Part shown: positions 26,490 through 35,640 of the stretch, piece by piece
Layout: each line of letters starts with the position of its first letter
Numbering within the stretch: position 1 is the first letter of the stretch
Assembly: GCA_047975205.1 (NCBI GenBank)
Contig: JBKEDC010000008.1
Coordinates: 1 to 64,000 of the forward strand
Origin: JBKEDC01 sp047975205
Lineage (GTDB): Bacteria; Bacteroidota; Bacteroidia; Bacteroidales; Prolixibacteraceae
Direction of reading: 5' to 3'
Length of the DNA stretch: 64,000 nucleotides
The notes under the pieces: model-generated
Database searches by the model: none
Told to the model about the DNA's origin: nothing
The model's input: only the letters and a program-made list of their open reading frames with translations
Program-made: the position numbers and the translations under genes

Positions 26490-26909
26490 TTACACTTCCG
26501 GCTTTGAAGCTTGAAATTGTATTCTTTCATCAGCCTTAGGATCGGCTCCATATTGGTTATCGCCAAACATGCTGTCGCTAACTAGAAGAACAAGAAGCCA
26601 AATAGTCCCGACTAAAGGAATGATACTCACAAAATAAAACCAACCGCTCTTGCCTACATCATGCAGTCTTCTCGACATAAGTGCAAGCTGAGGTATAAGG
26701 AATGCAAAAACAGGCAAATATGCCACCAAGATTAAAGACATGGTATTTGTAATTGCAGCTATAATTCCCATTATTATGGATAAAGCTGTAATTATAACAG
26801 CATTCCATAAGGCAAACATCCAATACTCGCTACGGCGAGCTCGACCATTAAAGTTTGCATAATTGTTTTTCAATACATCTAAAAAATACGTACTAAAACT
26901 TTCTTTCAT
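26490..26909 (-). CDS. DUF805 family inner-membrane protein
   Basis: The 139-residue protein has the DUF805 signature NYANFNGRARRSEYWMFALWNAV at the N-terminus. Three to four membrane segments follow, with RRLHDVGKSGW in the connecting loop (QLALMSRRLHDVGKSGWFYF). The family (E. coli YhaH/YhaI type) has no firm function. It is flanked by its own terminator and reads towards the tRNA. Confidence 0.92.
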   Translation of the reverse strand: MKESFSTYFLDVLKNNYANFNGRARRSEYWMFALWNAVIITALSIIMGIIAAITNTMSLILVAYLPVFAFLIPQLALMSRRLHDVGKSGWFYFVSIIPLVGTIWLLVLLVSDSMFGDNQYGADPKADERIQFQASKPEV

Positions 26910-27073
26910 TGTTGTTATTATTATAATTCGTTTGGCGAAGGTATAAAAATAAATTATAATATAAACATATATATTCGTTATCTTCCTTTCGATTTTATGT
27001 TAACCATTCTATATTTTCAGTATCCGGCACCATATACCATAAATAGGGTATGAAATATGCCATACATTGGTTA

Positions 27074-27104
27074 TTGCAACCATTATAAGCATCTCTTACA
27101 TTTG
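27074..27104 (+). promoter_or_regulatory. cysK promoter (TTG-N20-TACATTTG)
   Basis: TTG at 27074-27076 and TACATTTG at 27097-27104 are well spaced. A small hairpin GTTGCT/AGCAAC (27131-27148) lies in the leader before the ATG. Confidence 0.7.
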
Positions 27105-27167
27105 CATTACACTATTTAGAACAAACACAAGTTGCTAAAGAAAGCAACCTATTAAAAACAATGTCAT

Positions 27168-28106
27168 ATGAGTAAGATAGCTAAGAGTTTAACCGATTTA
27201 ATTGGCAAAACACCATTGCTGGAGCTTAATCGAATTAAAGAAACATTTAATTTAGAAGCTGATATTATTGCTAAACTAGAGTATTTCAATCCGCTGCACA
27301 GCGTGAAAGATCGAGCCGGATACGCCATGATTACCGCTGCCGAGAAACAAGGATTAATTAATAAAAATACGGTAATCATAGAGCCTACCAGCGGAAATAC
27401 CGGCATTGCATTAGCTTATATTTCAGCCATTCGAGGCTATAAACTTATCCTGACTATGCCCGATTCTATGAGTATCGAACGCAGAAATCTATTAAGTGCC
27501 TTAGGAGCTAAACTTGTGCTCACCCCGGCTGCCGAGGGTATGGGTGGTGCTATACGCAAGGCAGAAGAGCTGGCAAAAGACATTAAGAACTCTTTTATTC
27601 CTCAACAATTTAATAATCCGGCTAATGCCGAGATTCACCGCCAAACTACAGCTTTGGAAATTTGGGAGGATACCGATGGGAAAGTCGATATTTTTATTGC
27701 AGGAATCGGCACTGGCGGAACCATTACCGGGGTTGCCGAGGTGTTGAAGTCTAAAAACTCCGATATTCAAGTTATTGCCGTAGAACCGAGCAGCTCGCCG
27801 GTACTTTCCGGAGGTGCTCCGGGTCCGCATAAAATTCAAGGTATCGGAGCAGGGTTTGTGCCCGAAATATTAAACACGGCAATCTATGATGAGGTGCTGA
27901 CTATTGATAATAATGCCGCTTTCGAAACAGGAAGAATCTTAGCTCAGAAAGAAGGCGTGTTGGCAGGCATTTCATCGGGTGCTGCTTTGCAAGCTGCCAT
28001 TCAAGTGGCCAAACGACCCGAGAATAAAGGCAAAAACATTGTGGTTGTATTCCCCGATACCGGAGAAAGATACCTTTCAACATCATTGTATAACAATGTA
28101 GAATAG
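27168..28106 (+). CDS. cysK: Cysteine synthase (O-acetylserine sulfhydrylase)
   Basis: This PLP enzyme makes cysteine from O-acetylserine and sulfide. The 312-residue product shows the PLP lysine in NPLHSVKDRAGYAMI, the substrate loop PTSGNTGIALAY, QFNNPANAEIH, the phosphate-binding GIGTGGTITGV, and GISSGAALQA near the C-terminus. Length and motifs are those of CysK/CysM type A. It stands alone with its own promoter; a hairpin with wobbles at 28120-28167 may end the transcript. Confidence 0.95.
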   Translation: MSKIAKSLTDLIGKTPLLELNRIKETFNLEADIIAKLEYFNPLHSVKDRAGYAMITAAEKQGLINKNTVIIEPTSGNTGIALAYISAIRGYKLILTMPDSMSIERRNLLSALGAKLVLTPAAEGMGGAIRKAEELAKDIKNSFIPQQFNNPANAEIHRQTTALEIWEDTDGKVDIFIAGIGTGGTITGVAEVLKSKNSDIQVIAVEPSSSPVLSGGAPGPHKIQGIGAGFVPEILNTAIYDEVLTIDNNAAFETGRILAQKEGVLAGISSGAALQAAIQVAKRPENKGKNIVVVFPDTGERYLSTSLYNNVE

Positions 28107-28241
28107 TTCCCTCTCTTCTGATTAATCCGAGTTTTAATTGATTAGATTGATTAGAACTTGGGTTAATCATTTACACATGAGCTCAACATTAAAAAAATCG
28201 AGCAATACAATATAATGATTATAAATGGCGAGGAATTTTCT

Positions 28242-28249
28242 TACTTTCG
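28242..28249 (+). promoter_or_regulatory. Possible -7 element (TACTTTCG)
   Basis: A seven-of-eight match to TAnnTTTG, 16 bp before the LuxR-type regulator ATG at 28266. Confidence 0.3.
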
Positions 28250-28265
28250 TTAAAAGCGCGAAGAT

Positions 28266-28916
28266 ATGGAGAGTAGAATTATATTTATCATAGCCGACAA
28301 ACAAGATTTGAGCCGCGCAGGTTTGAGCTTCATCATGCAGCAATCATATCAAGATTGCTCTATTTTACCGGTTGATACACCCGATGAGTTGCAAAATGCG
28401 CTCAGCAGCCATTCTAAACCTGTTGTTATATTCGATTTTGCTTGCTTTCCATTCGACCACGAAAAGCAGCTGTTGCAGCTCAAACAAGATTATCCGGAAA
28501 GTAGATGGATGTTATTCAGCAATGAGCTTAACGAGGAACTCATTCGCAAACTGAGTAAAGACGCTGCCTTAAGCATGATATTGAAAGAAAATGCTATGGA
28601 CGAAATCCGCTTAGCCTTGAAGTGTGCTGTTCAGGGCACACGTTTTTTATGTCATCAGGTGAGCAATCTGCTTCTATCGGAAATTCAACAACGAGATTCA
28701 ATCTCTACACTTACCACCACTGAACTCGAAGTATTAAAATTGATAGCCTATGGCAAATCGGTAAAAGAAATCGCTGCTTTCAGGCATTCCAGTGTGCATA
28801 CCATTGCTACGCACAAAAAGAATATCTTCCGAAAAATCGAGGTGAACAGTGTGCATGAAGTCACCAAGTATGCTTTGCGCGAGAATCTAATTGAGATGAT
28901 CGAGTATTATATTTAG
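28266..28916 (+). CDS. LuxR-type response-regulator-like transcription factor
   Basis: The 216-residue protein has a receiver-like domain (1-~120) and a C-terminal LuxR helix-turn-helix at ~150-205 (LTTTELEVLKLIAYGKSVKEIAAFRHSSVHTIATHKKNIFRKI). Asp57 (VVIFDFACF) and a later Lys (ILKENA) fit a phosphorylation site. The usual acidic pair at the first strand is reduced to one Asp (IIADKQD), so normal phosphorylation is doubtful. No sensor kinase is nearby. It probably binds DNA, but the target is unknown. Confidence 0.85.
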   Translation: MESRIIFIIADKQDLSRAGLSFIMQQSYQDCSILPVDTPDELQNALSSHSKPVVIFDFACFPFDHEKQLLQLKQDYPESRWMLFSNELNEELIRKLSKDAALSMILKENAMDEIRLALKCAVQGTRFLCHQVSNLLLSEIQQRDSISTLTTTELEVLKLIAYGKSVKEIAAFRHSSVHTIATHKKNIFRKIEVNSVHEVTKYALRENLIEMIEYYI

Positions 28917-28931
28917 TTTATCTTGGTAAAA

Positions 28932-28972
28932 GTAAAAGACAGGCACGCATCAAGCTGATGTTTAGTCTTTTA
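28932..28972. terminator. Bidirectional terminator between convergent genes
   Basis: TAAAAGAC/GTCTTTTA forms an outer stem and CATCA/TGATG an inner stem. It lies between the stops of the LuxR-type gene and the glycosyltransferase gene. Confidence 0.65.
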
Positions 28973-29977
28973 TCAGCTGCGGAACAAGACTTCACTGATT
29001 ATAAAACTGAAATGCTCCTGCTCAGCATGCCATCGCGGTTTTGCCACCAGCTTCAATGCTTTGCGTTCTCGGCGCAATACTTTCAAATTGGAGTAAAATG
29101 CTCGGTGTGCATGCCAAACCGCTTTCATCCCTGCTGTATTACGTTCGAATAAAAGTTTTAGTGCTGCCACACCATCAAGTATCATGCGAAGAATAAGAAT
29201 AAACCACAACCAACACGAGGGTGTATTCCGATATAGCATGAATAGGTTGTTTCGGAAATTTAAATAGAGCTTTTTCGGATTATTATAAGAAAGGCTGCCT
29301 CCTCCCAAATGATAAATCACACTTTCGGGTACATACACGATTTCATGTCCGGCATTTTTCAATCGCCAACACAAGTCGATTTCTTCCATATGTGCCCAGA
29401 AGTTTTCGTTGAATCCTCCATGCTCATGAAAAAGCCTTGCACGAATTGCCATACACGCCCCACTTGCCCAAAAGATATGTTCCAATTCATCATACTGACC
29501 TAAATCTTTCTGCACCTCATTCATCACCCTGCCTCTGCAATACGGATAGCCTAATTTATCGAGCATTCCTCCGGCAGCTCCTCCATATTCAAAGTATTCT
29601 TTTTGGTTGTAGCTTCGTATCTTGGGCTGAACGGCAGCTACCCGCTCATTGCAGTCTAAACAATTTATCAGTGGCTCCAACCATCCCTCTTCCACCTCAA
29701 CATCTGAATTTAAAATGACGTAATATGCTGCATCAATATGTTTCAAGGCTTCATTATAGCCCTTAGCGAATCCATAATTTTCAGAAAGTTCAAGTGTTTT
29801 TACCTCAGGGAATTGTTCTTGTAAAATTTGTATTGACGAATCGGTAGAACAATTATCAACCACCACAATCGAAACATCTGATTCTTTACTATTGCGAATA
29901 ACCGAAGGCAGAAACTTAGGCAACAAGTCTTCACCATTCCAGTTTAGAATTACTACTGCTACTTTATCTTTTTTCAT
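28973..29977 (-). CDS. Family 2 glycosyltransferase (rhamnosyltransferase-like)
   Basis: The 334-residue GT-A-fold enzyme has VAVVILNWNGEDLLPKFLPSV at the start and VVDNCSTDSS (nucleotide-binding Asp). The metal-binding motif is NSDVEVEEGW, and FWAHMEEIDLCWRLKNAGHEIVYVPES contains the ED pair typical of WbbL/GT2 rhamnosyltransferase-like enzymes. It lacks membrane segments except a hydrophobic helix near ~255-275 (WLWFILILRMILDGVAAL). It probably adds a sugar to a cell-surface glycan; donor and acceptor are unknown. Confidence 0.9.
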   Translation of the reverse strand: MKKDKVAVVILNWNGEDLLPKFLPSVIRNSKESDVSIVVVDNCSTDSSIQILQEQFPEVKTLELSENYGFAKGYNEALKHIDAAYYVILNSDVEVEEGWLEPLINCLDCNERVAAVQPKIRSYNQKEYFEYGGAAGGMLDKLGYPYCRGRVMNEVQKDLGQYDELEHIFWASGACMAIRARLFHEHGGFNENFWAHMEEIDLCWRLKNAGHEIVYVPESVIYHLGGGSLSYNNPKKLYLNFRNNLFMLYRNTPSCWLWFILILRMILDGVAALKLLFERNTAGMKAVWHAHRAFYSNLKVLRRERKALKLVAKPRWHAEQEHFSFIISEVLFRS

Positions 29978-30012
29978 GCCGGTTTTCGTTGGTAGTTTTT
30001 GTTCTCTCGCAG

Positions 30013-30020
30013 CAAATATA
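30013..30020 (-). promoter_or_regulatory. Glycosyltransferase -7 element (TATATTTG, minus strand)
   Basis: A full TAnnTTTG match reading leftward, 35 bp before the ATG at 29977. Confidence 0.5.
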
Positions 30021-30188
30021 CTGGTTAATTGGCTAAAATAGCGAGTCGAGAATGTACCTAAAAGGCTTTTTTAACAGGAAATAAGAGCTCTATATAAAGG
30101 ATGATGACTGTTAACTAAAAAAATCTTCCGGTTTAGAGATTGTAGTACCCCTGACGTTAAAGCATGGTAATAAAAGTATTAAATATTC

Positions 30189-30225
30189 ACTGTTAGTTGA
30201 ATATCCTTTATAGCTTACTAACAGT
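30189..30225 (-). terminator. Possible terminator after the inositol-phosphatase-like gene
   Basis: A 9-bp perfect stem ACTGTTAGT/ACTAACAGT with a 19-nt loop begins right after the stop codon at 30231. The T tract is weak, so this may be a stability hairpin. Confidence 0.4.
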
Positions 30226-30230
30226 TTGTA

Positions 30231-31022
30231 TCAGCCCAAATGTTTCCTTATTTCTTGTAAAAACGGATTGAAATAGGCAGCTGATGCCGCTACAATCTCG
30301 CCACCGAACAAATAATTTCCATCTCCCTTAAAATCGCTGACTTTACCGCCCGCTTCCTGCACCAATAGTATTCCGGCTGCTACGTCCCATGCATGAAGTG
30401 CATGTTCAAAGAATCCGTCGAATCTTCCGCAAGCCACATAAGCCAAATCAACGGCTGCCGACCCCATTCTACGCATACCGCGAGTCTCAATCATGAAGAA
30501 GCGCAACAATTCCATATATTCCTCTAATCGAGAAAAATCATAGTAAGGAAATCCTGTTGCCAATAGCGTATCCGTATGATTATTGGTTGAACTCACCTGT
30601 ATGCGTTTGTCGTTTAGGTAAGCCCCACCGTCTTTCCAAGCCGAAAAAAGCTCATCGGCACCAATTTCATACACTACTGCTGCTATGGGCTGCTGCTTAT
30701 AAGCTAATGCCACCGAAACCGAATGCGGATATAGCCCATGAATAAAATTCGTCGTGCCATCTAAAGGATCAATAATCCACTGATAAGTTCCTAAGCCTTG
30801 AGCTACGGTTTCTTCTTCAGTGATAAAACTCGCTTCGGGCATCAACTTCTGCAATCCATCTACCAATAGGCGTTCAGCATTTTGATCAACATAGGTTACT
30901 AAACTGGCTTTTCCTTTTAGCTTGATATCATCGGTTGATACTTTGGCTCGTTCTGATTTTATAAATGCTCCTGCCGACTTTGCCAAAGCTCCCATGACTG
31001 AGCATATTTCTTGTAGATTCAT
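30231..31022 (-). CDS. Inositol-monophosphatase family phosphatase (SuhB-like)
   Basis: This Mg- or Li-sensitive phosphatase fold has all metal-site motifs: ITEEET, WIIDPLDGTTNFIHG (DPxDGT), and AWDVAAGILLVQEAGG (WD). The substrate could be inositol phosphate, a related sugar phosphate, or 3'-phosphoadenosine phosphate (CysQ-like); sequence does not decide. I start at ATG 31022 (MNLQEICSVM, 263 residues); a start three codons upstream is possible. It follows the YitT gene by 36 bp on the same strand, so the two are likely an operon. Confidence 0.9.
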   Translation of the reverse strand: MNLQEICSVMGALAKSAGAFIKSERAKVSTDDIKLKGKASLVTYVDQNAERLLVDGLQKLMPEASFITEEETVAQGLGTYQWIIDPLDGTTNFIHGLYPHSVSVALAYKQQPIAAVVYEIGADELFSAWKDGGAYLNDKRIQVSSTNNHTDTLLATGFPYYDFSRLEEYMELLRFFMIETRGMRRMGSAAVDLAYVACGRFDGFFEHALHAWDVAAGILLVQEAGGKVSDFKGDGNYLFGGEIVAASAAYFNPFLQEIRKHLG

Positions 31023-31058
31023 ATTATTCATAGCATTTACTCGGTTATATGTTTATCT

Positions 31059-31982
31059 CTAATCGGTGTGTTTTAGCTTTAGGTTTTGAAAACCTTCACC
31101 CAAGATTTCCCGCACATCCATTATGGTAATGAAAGCATCGGGATCTACATCTGAAATATAACGCTCTAATATTGCTACTTCTCGCCGGCTGATTACAGTA
31201 TATATAATTTGCTTTTCATCATTAGTATATAATCCCTTGCCTTGAAAAACAGTTCCGCCGCGTTCTAAATCATCCAATATTTTTGATTTGATAGCCTCAT
31301 GCTGATTAGATACGATGAACAAGGCTTTATTATAACTCACTCCTTCGAGAGTTAAATCAATAGCTTTTCCCGATATGTAGATAACGAGCAATGAATATAA
31401 TGGTATCTGCCAATCTTTGAATGCCAACAAACCAAAGAGCACGATAAATGAATCAACGTATATAACTATTGTGCCTAAGGGGATGTTACTGTATTTTGCC
31501 CAAATCATGGCCAAGATGTCCGACCCCCCGGATGTGGCACGCGATTTAAAAATTAGTCCGACACCTATACCGATGAGTACAGCTCCGAATATACACGATA
31601 GCAACACATCACTCACTAAAGGGGCTAAAGGTTCCGGACGCATGTAAGTTATCAAATCCATGAACACAGAACTTAACACAAATCCTACTACCGTTTTCAC
31701 GCCAAACCGAGGACCCAAAAGTTTTACACCCAAGAAAGTGAGCGGAATATTTACCAATAGGTTAAACACTCCAATCGGGAAGCCTTCGGGTGCCCATGAG
31801 AACATGCCTTGCGTGAGGTAGTGCACTACAATACCGATGCCGAACAAACCTCCCGGCACGATTTTGTAGGGCGTAATGAAAAATACAAAGCCCACTGCCA
31901 TAATAAAAGAGCCGATGGTGATGTAGGCATAATCTTGAAACCAACGACGACTAAAAGTCTTATCTTTAGAAATGAATCCCAT
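31059..31982 (-). CDS. YitT family membrane protein (DUF2179)
   Basis: The 307-residue protein has five to six N-terminal membrane segments (residues ~20-215). The family motif is PYKIVPGGLFGIGIVVHYL, with SRATSGGSDILAMI later on. A C-terminal cytoplasmic DUF2179 domain follows (GRGG-like LERGGTVFQGKGLYTNDEKQIIYTVISRREV and ISDVDPDAFITIMDV). It is a widespread family of unproven transport function. Probably the first gene of an operon with the SuhB-like gene. Confidence 0.92.
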   Translation of the reverse strand: MGFISKDKTFSRRWFQDYAYITIGSFIMAVGFVFFITPYKIVPGGLFGIGIVVHYLTQGMFSWAPEGFPIGVFNLLVNIPLTFLGVKLLGPRFGVKTVVGFVLSSVFMDLITYMRPEPLAPLVSDVLLSCIFGAVLIGIGVGLIFKSRATSGGSDILAMIWAKYSNIPLGTIVIYVDSFIVLFGLLAFKDWQIPLYSLLVIYISGKAIDLTLEGVSYNKALFIVSNQHEAIKSKILDDLERGGTVFQGKGLYTNDEKQIIYTVISRREVAILERYISDVDPDAFITIMDVREILGEGFQNLKLKHTD

Positions 31983-32004
31983 AGCTTAAATAAATTCAGT
32001 AGTA

Positions 32005-32035
32005 CAAAACACCACTACTAAAATGGTAGTGGTGT
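32005..32035 (-). terminator. Rho-independent terminator after the GH16-fold gene
   Basis: A 10-bp perfect stem ACACCACTAC/GTAGTGGTGT with a 7-nt loop lies 8 bp past the stop at 32043 and is followed by TTTTG on the minus strand. Confidence 0.8.
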
Positions 32036-32042
32036 AATTATT

Positions 32043-33485
32043 TTATTTTGAGAATACTCGAATCCAATCGATTTGAAGTTTATGCGGTGTTTTAGGTCTG
32101 TTATTCACCACAATGGAACGAATATTCAGAAATAAATCTTCTTCGGGAAAGTCTAGCTTTACCTCTAATAATTTATAGTTATTCACCCACCATGTAATTT
32201 GATGTTCGCCCCACTCTACTCTAAATATATAATATTTTCCTTTTCTTAACCCCTCCAATGATTGATACACCTTTTCTGCATTTTTCTGACAGCTCACTTG
32301 CGTGCACGAACCCATTTCTAGCAAGTTTAAGCGAAAGGTGTAATCAGCATTGGCAAGATAGATTAAATCGACCATGCGTTTGGCTGAATAAAACTTCACC
32401 TTTGCCTCTAGTGCTCCTTGCTTAGCATTGATAACTTGTTTATGCGATATTGATCCGGAACTGTAGTTATATTCATAAGGAATAAATCCGATTTTACTTT
32501 TCCAAGCGAAGCTCCTCACGCTTTCTTTCTCGGTATTAATGCAAAGTGTTTCATGGTCTATCTTCACATTTCTGCCCAAGGTATATCCTTGCAAGTCGGT
32601 TTCATGAGAAAATGGAAATCCGGTATGTTTAACGGCATACGAGCTCATATGACACCACGAATCTTCGTCTAGTGAACTTCCTTTGAAGTCGTCTTGCAAT
32701 AAAAGTTCGTGTTGTGCAAGGTAACAGAAGTAAGCATTATCTCGATATGCTAAATAATCGACATATTGAGCATCGGAACACAACTTCTCATATTCTTGCA
32801 AGCGTGCGTATGCGGGTGTTGTTTCCCAACGGTTCGAATTCTCCAAAAATGCTTGTTGCAGTTTAAACTCTTCCGATTCTATTTCTCGTTTTAATACTTC
32901 TACTTGTGCTCGCTCGGGTTGATTTACCTTCTCTTTATAAATTCCATATTCCTTACTCTTGCTAAAGGTCAACCAAAACTGCACATCATCGGTATGCAGG
33001 GTTTCTTCATACATGCGAAATTTCTGATAAGGTTTCGATTTTTCCCAAATCAGCTTACCATCTTTATTTTGAGCATCAAAATTCTGTTTGTCGGCTTCAA
33101 ATTCTGTTTCAGCATAAGCTTTAGCCAGTTTAAACTCCTTAATCAGATAGCTAGAATCGAGCTCTTTGAATCGTTTAAACTCATTTGAATCGACTACTCT
33201 ATAAAAAGACGCCAAATTTCCGTTGGCAATCAACTTAGCACATTCAATTTGCTTTAATTGCTCTTTGCTTCCTTTATATCTCAACGACATGATTCCTACC
33301 TTTTTTTTGGCAAACTCTTCTGAGTTCACTTCTTTTTCCAATTCCAAAAAACGATTAAACTCATCGCTCTTTTTAAGTTCTTGGAATTGTTTGAAGTATT
33401 CCCACACCCTATCGTTGAGAAGGTCTATTTGTTTTGTGCGTTTAATAACGCCCAATCGTTCTAGAAAATATAACTTTAATGACAT
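32043..33485 (-). CDS. Cytoplasmic GH16-fold protein lacking the catalytic nucleophile
   Basis: This 480-residue protein has no signal peptide. Residues 1-~255 are helical and contain degenerate repeats of the form F-x-R-F-x-E-L-x(5)-S-x-E-F (for example near 40-58 and 100-117). Residues ~262-479 look like a GH16/concanavalin-A-like domain: start LLQDDFKGSSLDEDSW, middle GALEAKVKFYSAKR, end LQIDWIRVFSK (compare VDYVRVY). Where active GH16 enzymes have ExDxxE, this one reads RLNLLE, so the nucleophile Glu and the Asp are replaced. Catalysis is therefore unlikely; binding or assembly is more plausible. It has its own terminator. Confidence 0.65.
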   Translation of the reverse strand: MSLKLYFLERLGVIKRTKQIDLLNDRVWEYFKQFQELKKSDEFNRFLELEKEVNSEEFAKKKVGIMSLRYKGSKEQLKQIECAKLIANGNLASFYRVVDSNEFKRFKELDSSYLIKEFKLAKAYAETEFEADKQNFDAQNKDGKLIWEKSKPYQKFRMYEETLHTDDVQFWLTFSKSKEYGIYKEKVNQPERAQVEVLKREIESEEFKLQQAFLENSNRWETTPAYARLQEYEKLCSDAQYVDYLAYRDNAYFCYLAQHELLLQDDFKGSSLDEDSWCHMSSYAVKHTGFPFSHETDLQGYTLGRNVKIDHETLCINTEKESVRSFAWKSKIGFIPYEYNYSSGSISHKQVINAKQGALEAKVKFYSAKRMVDLIYLANADYTFRLNLLEMGSCTQVSCQKNAEKVYQSLEGLRKGKYYIFRVEWGEHQITWWVNNYKLLEVKLDFPEEDLFLNIRSIVVNNRPKTPHKLQIDWIRVFSK

Positions 33486-33658
33486 AGTAATCAGCTACAA
33501 CATGTTTTAGATCGGCTAAGTTACTACTTTTAAATCAATTTCACATATTCCGAGCTATAGTTTGATATTTTAATCTTATTTTAAGTATTATATTTACTTC
33601 ATTCTTAAAATAAATCATTATATAAACTGATAAATATCTTATAATATGACAGTTGTTC

Positions 33659-35566
33659 TTATTTTCTTCGCTTCAATAATTTTAAGTCTTTGAGCTTTTT
33701 AAGTTTCTTAATCTCATTTAAGTCGAATCGAACAGGGATTATGCGCAAAAGGGAAATCGAATGTTTATCGTCTTCATTCTCTATGGAATAAATTTCATTG
33801 ATGATGTCTGTATATTTATCTGTAACTTGCTTACGTCGGAGTTTCAACGTGGGCGATAGTTCTCCTGTTTGCGAGCTCCATTCATCTATCACTAAACGAA
33901 TACGCTTAATTTGCTCATGCTGTCCTAATTTTTTATTCGTGTTTTGCACTTCTTGTTTCAGGCATTCAATTACCTGCTTGTTTTCTATCAGTTCAGCATT
34001 ATTACGGTAGCGTATTTTATTTTTCGAACACCAATCATGCAAATAATCATAGTTCGGAGAAATTAGAGCCGACGCAAATTTCTGATTCTCGCCGATAACC
34101 ATTACCTGCTCAATAAAGAAAGATTCTTTCAGCATGTTTTCAATCATTTGCGGAGCAATATATTTACCTCCCGACATTTTAAAGATTTCTTTTTTCCTAT
34201 CCGTAATCTTCAAGTATTTACCATCAACAAGCATGCCGATATCGCCGGTGTGCAACCAGCCGTCGGGCTCTATTACTTCGGTCGTAAGTTCCGGTTCTTT
34301 ATAATAGCCTAGCATTACGTGAGATCCGCGTGTTAAAATTTCGCCATCGTCGGCAATCTTAAGTTCAGTTCCCGAAAGCACAGGTCCTACGGTGCCAATC
34401 ATCATTTCATTGGTGTTTGGCGAATTTACGGCAATAACCGGCGAGCTTTCTGTCATGCCATAGCCTTCCATCACCGGCAATCCTGCCATACCGAATAGCC
34501 GGGCAATGCGAGGCTGCAATGCCGCTCCTCCTGAAATAATGAGTTGAGTATTTCCGCCAAGAGCTTCACGCCATTTCGAATATACCAATTTATCGTATAT
34601 CTTGCGTTTAGTTTTGGTCATCAGGCTCAACCTTTTATGATACTCGAATCGTTCGCTTGCGTTAATGGCTGCAAAGTATATCTTCTTTTTCAGTCCGCTA
34701 AAGTCTTTTCCTTTCGACACAAAACCATCATAAATACGCTCTAACAAACGGGGCACGCAATTGAACATATGCGGAGCTATTTCTTTGATTGCACTAACAA
34801 TTTGCCCTAAGCTCGACACATAATAAACCCCCATGCCGTTATATTGAAAATGGTAATTCATGGAGCGTTCATATACATGGCAAAGTGGCAAAAAGCTCAA
34901 TGCTCGATGTTCGATGCCCAAGTTATGCACTTGCGAGTGCGCCTTAAAGTTGCTAACTAGGTTGCCATGTGATAACATGACTCCTTTGGGCTGTCCTGTT
35001 GTTCCGGAGGTATAAATAATGGTGACCAAATCGTTGGGCTTTGCCTCTTCTTTTGTTGTTTGAAGCATTTTTTTGCTTTGTTCGCTTGCCTCGCTGCCTA
35101 TTTTCAAAAGTTCATCGAAATGTTTATGCCCTACTACTTCCTCGAAAGTATATATCTCTTGAAGTTCATCTAACTCTTGCATGAAAGGCGATAAGGTATT
35201 TACCAGTTTTTTATCGCCCGCTATAACAAGTTTCACTTCGGCATGATGAAGTATATATCGATACTCCTCATCTCCGATAGTGGGATATATTGGCACATGA
35301 ACTAAGCCTGCCATTGCTAAACCCAAATCTACAAAATTCCATTCTGGGCGGTTTCCCGTTACGGTTGCTATCTTATCGCCGGGCTTAAAGTCCAGTTCAA
35401 GCATAGCTAAGGCAAAATAATGTGCATTATCGTAATATTCTTGTGTGGAATAGGTGTACCACTCGTTTCCGTGTTTCCCTCCCAATGCATCTTCGCGCTG
35501 AAAACTATGTAGGGCACGTTCTAGTAAATCGAATGTGCGTGTAACTTCTATTGTCATATTTTTCAT
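33659..35566 (-). CDS. Long-chain fatty-acid--CoA ligase (AMP-forming)
   Basis: This 635-residue ANL-superfamily enzyme activates fatty acids with ATP and CoA. The P-loop is TIIYTSGTTGQPKGVMLSHGN. VMEGYGMTESSPVIAVN and GWLHTGDIG follow, with the hinge ITDRKKEIFKMSGGKYIAPQMIE. The family resembles the FadD15/long-chain type of actinobacteria and Bacteroidota rather than enterobacterial FadD. The start may be at ATG 35566 or 35557. A well-spaced promoter lies upstream. Confidence 0.94.
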   Translation of the reverse strand: MKNMTIEVTRTFDLLERALHSFQREDALGGKHGNEWYTYSTQEYYDNAHYFALAMLELDFKPGDKIATVTGNRPEWNFVDLGLAMAGLVHVPIYPTIGDEEYRYILHHAEVKLVIAGDKKLVNTLSPFMQELDELQEIYTFEEVVGHKHFDELLKIGSEASEQSKKMLQTTKEEAKPNDLVTIIYTSGTTGQPKGVMLSHGNLVSNFKAHSQVHNLGIEHRALSFLPLCHVYERSMNYHFQYNGMGVYYVSSLGQIVSAIKEIAPHMFNCVPRLLERIYDGFVSKGKDFSGLKKKIYFAAINASERFEYHKRLSLMTKTKRKIYDKLVYSKWREALGGNTQLIISGGAALQPRIARLFGMAGLPVMEGYGMTESSPVIAVNSPNTNEMMIGTVGPVLSGTELKIADDGEILTRGSHVMLGYYKEPELTTEVIEPDGWLHTGDIGMLVDGKYLKITDRKKEIFKMSGGKYIAPQMIENMLKESFFIEQVMVIGENQKFASALISPNYDYLHDWCSKNKIRYRNNAELIENKQVIECLKQEVQNTNKKLGQHEQIKRIRLVIDEWSSQTGELSPTLKLRRKQVTDKYTDIINEIYSIENEDDKHSISLLRIIPVRFDLNEIKKLKKLKDLKLLKRRK

Positions 35567-35611
35567 TATTAAAATGAAACAAAACAGCTAAGGTTTGCCT
35601 CAGTTATGCCG

Positions 35612-35640
35612 CAAATATAGAATTTGATTTAGTATGGCAA
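35612..35640 (-). promoter_or_regulatory. Acyl-CoA ligase promoter (TTG-N18-TATATTTG)
   Basis: Reading leftward, TTG at 35640-35638 and TATATTTG at 35619-35612 are spaced by 18 bp and lie 45 bp before the ATG. Confidence 0.65.
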
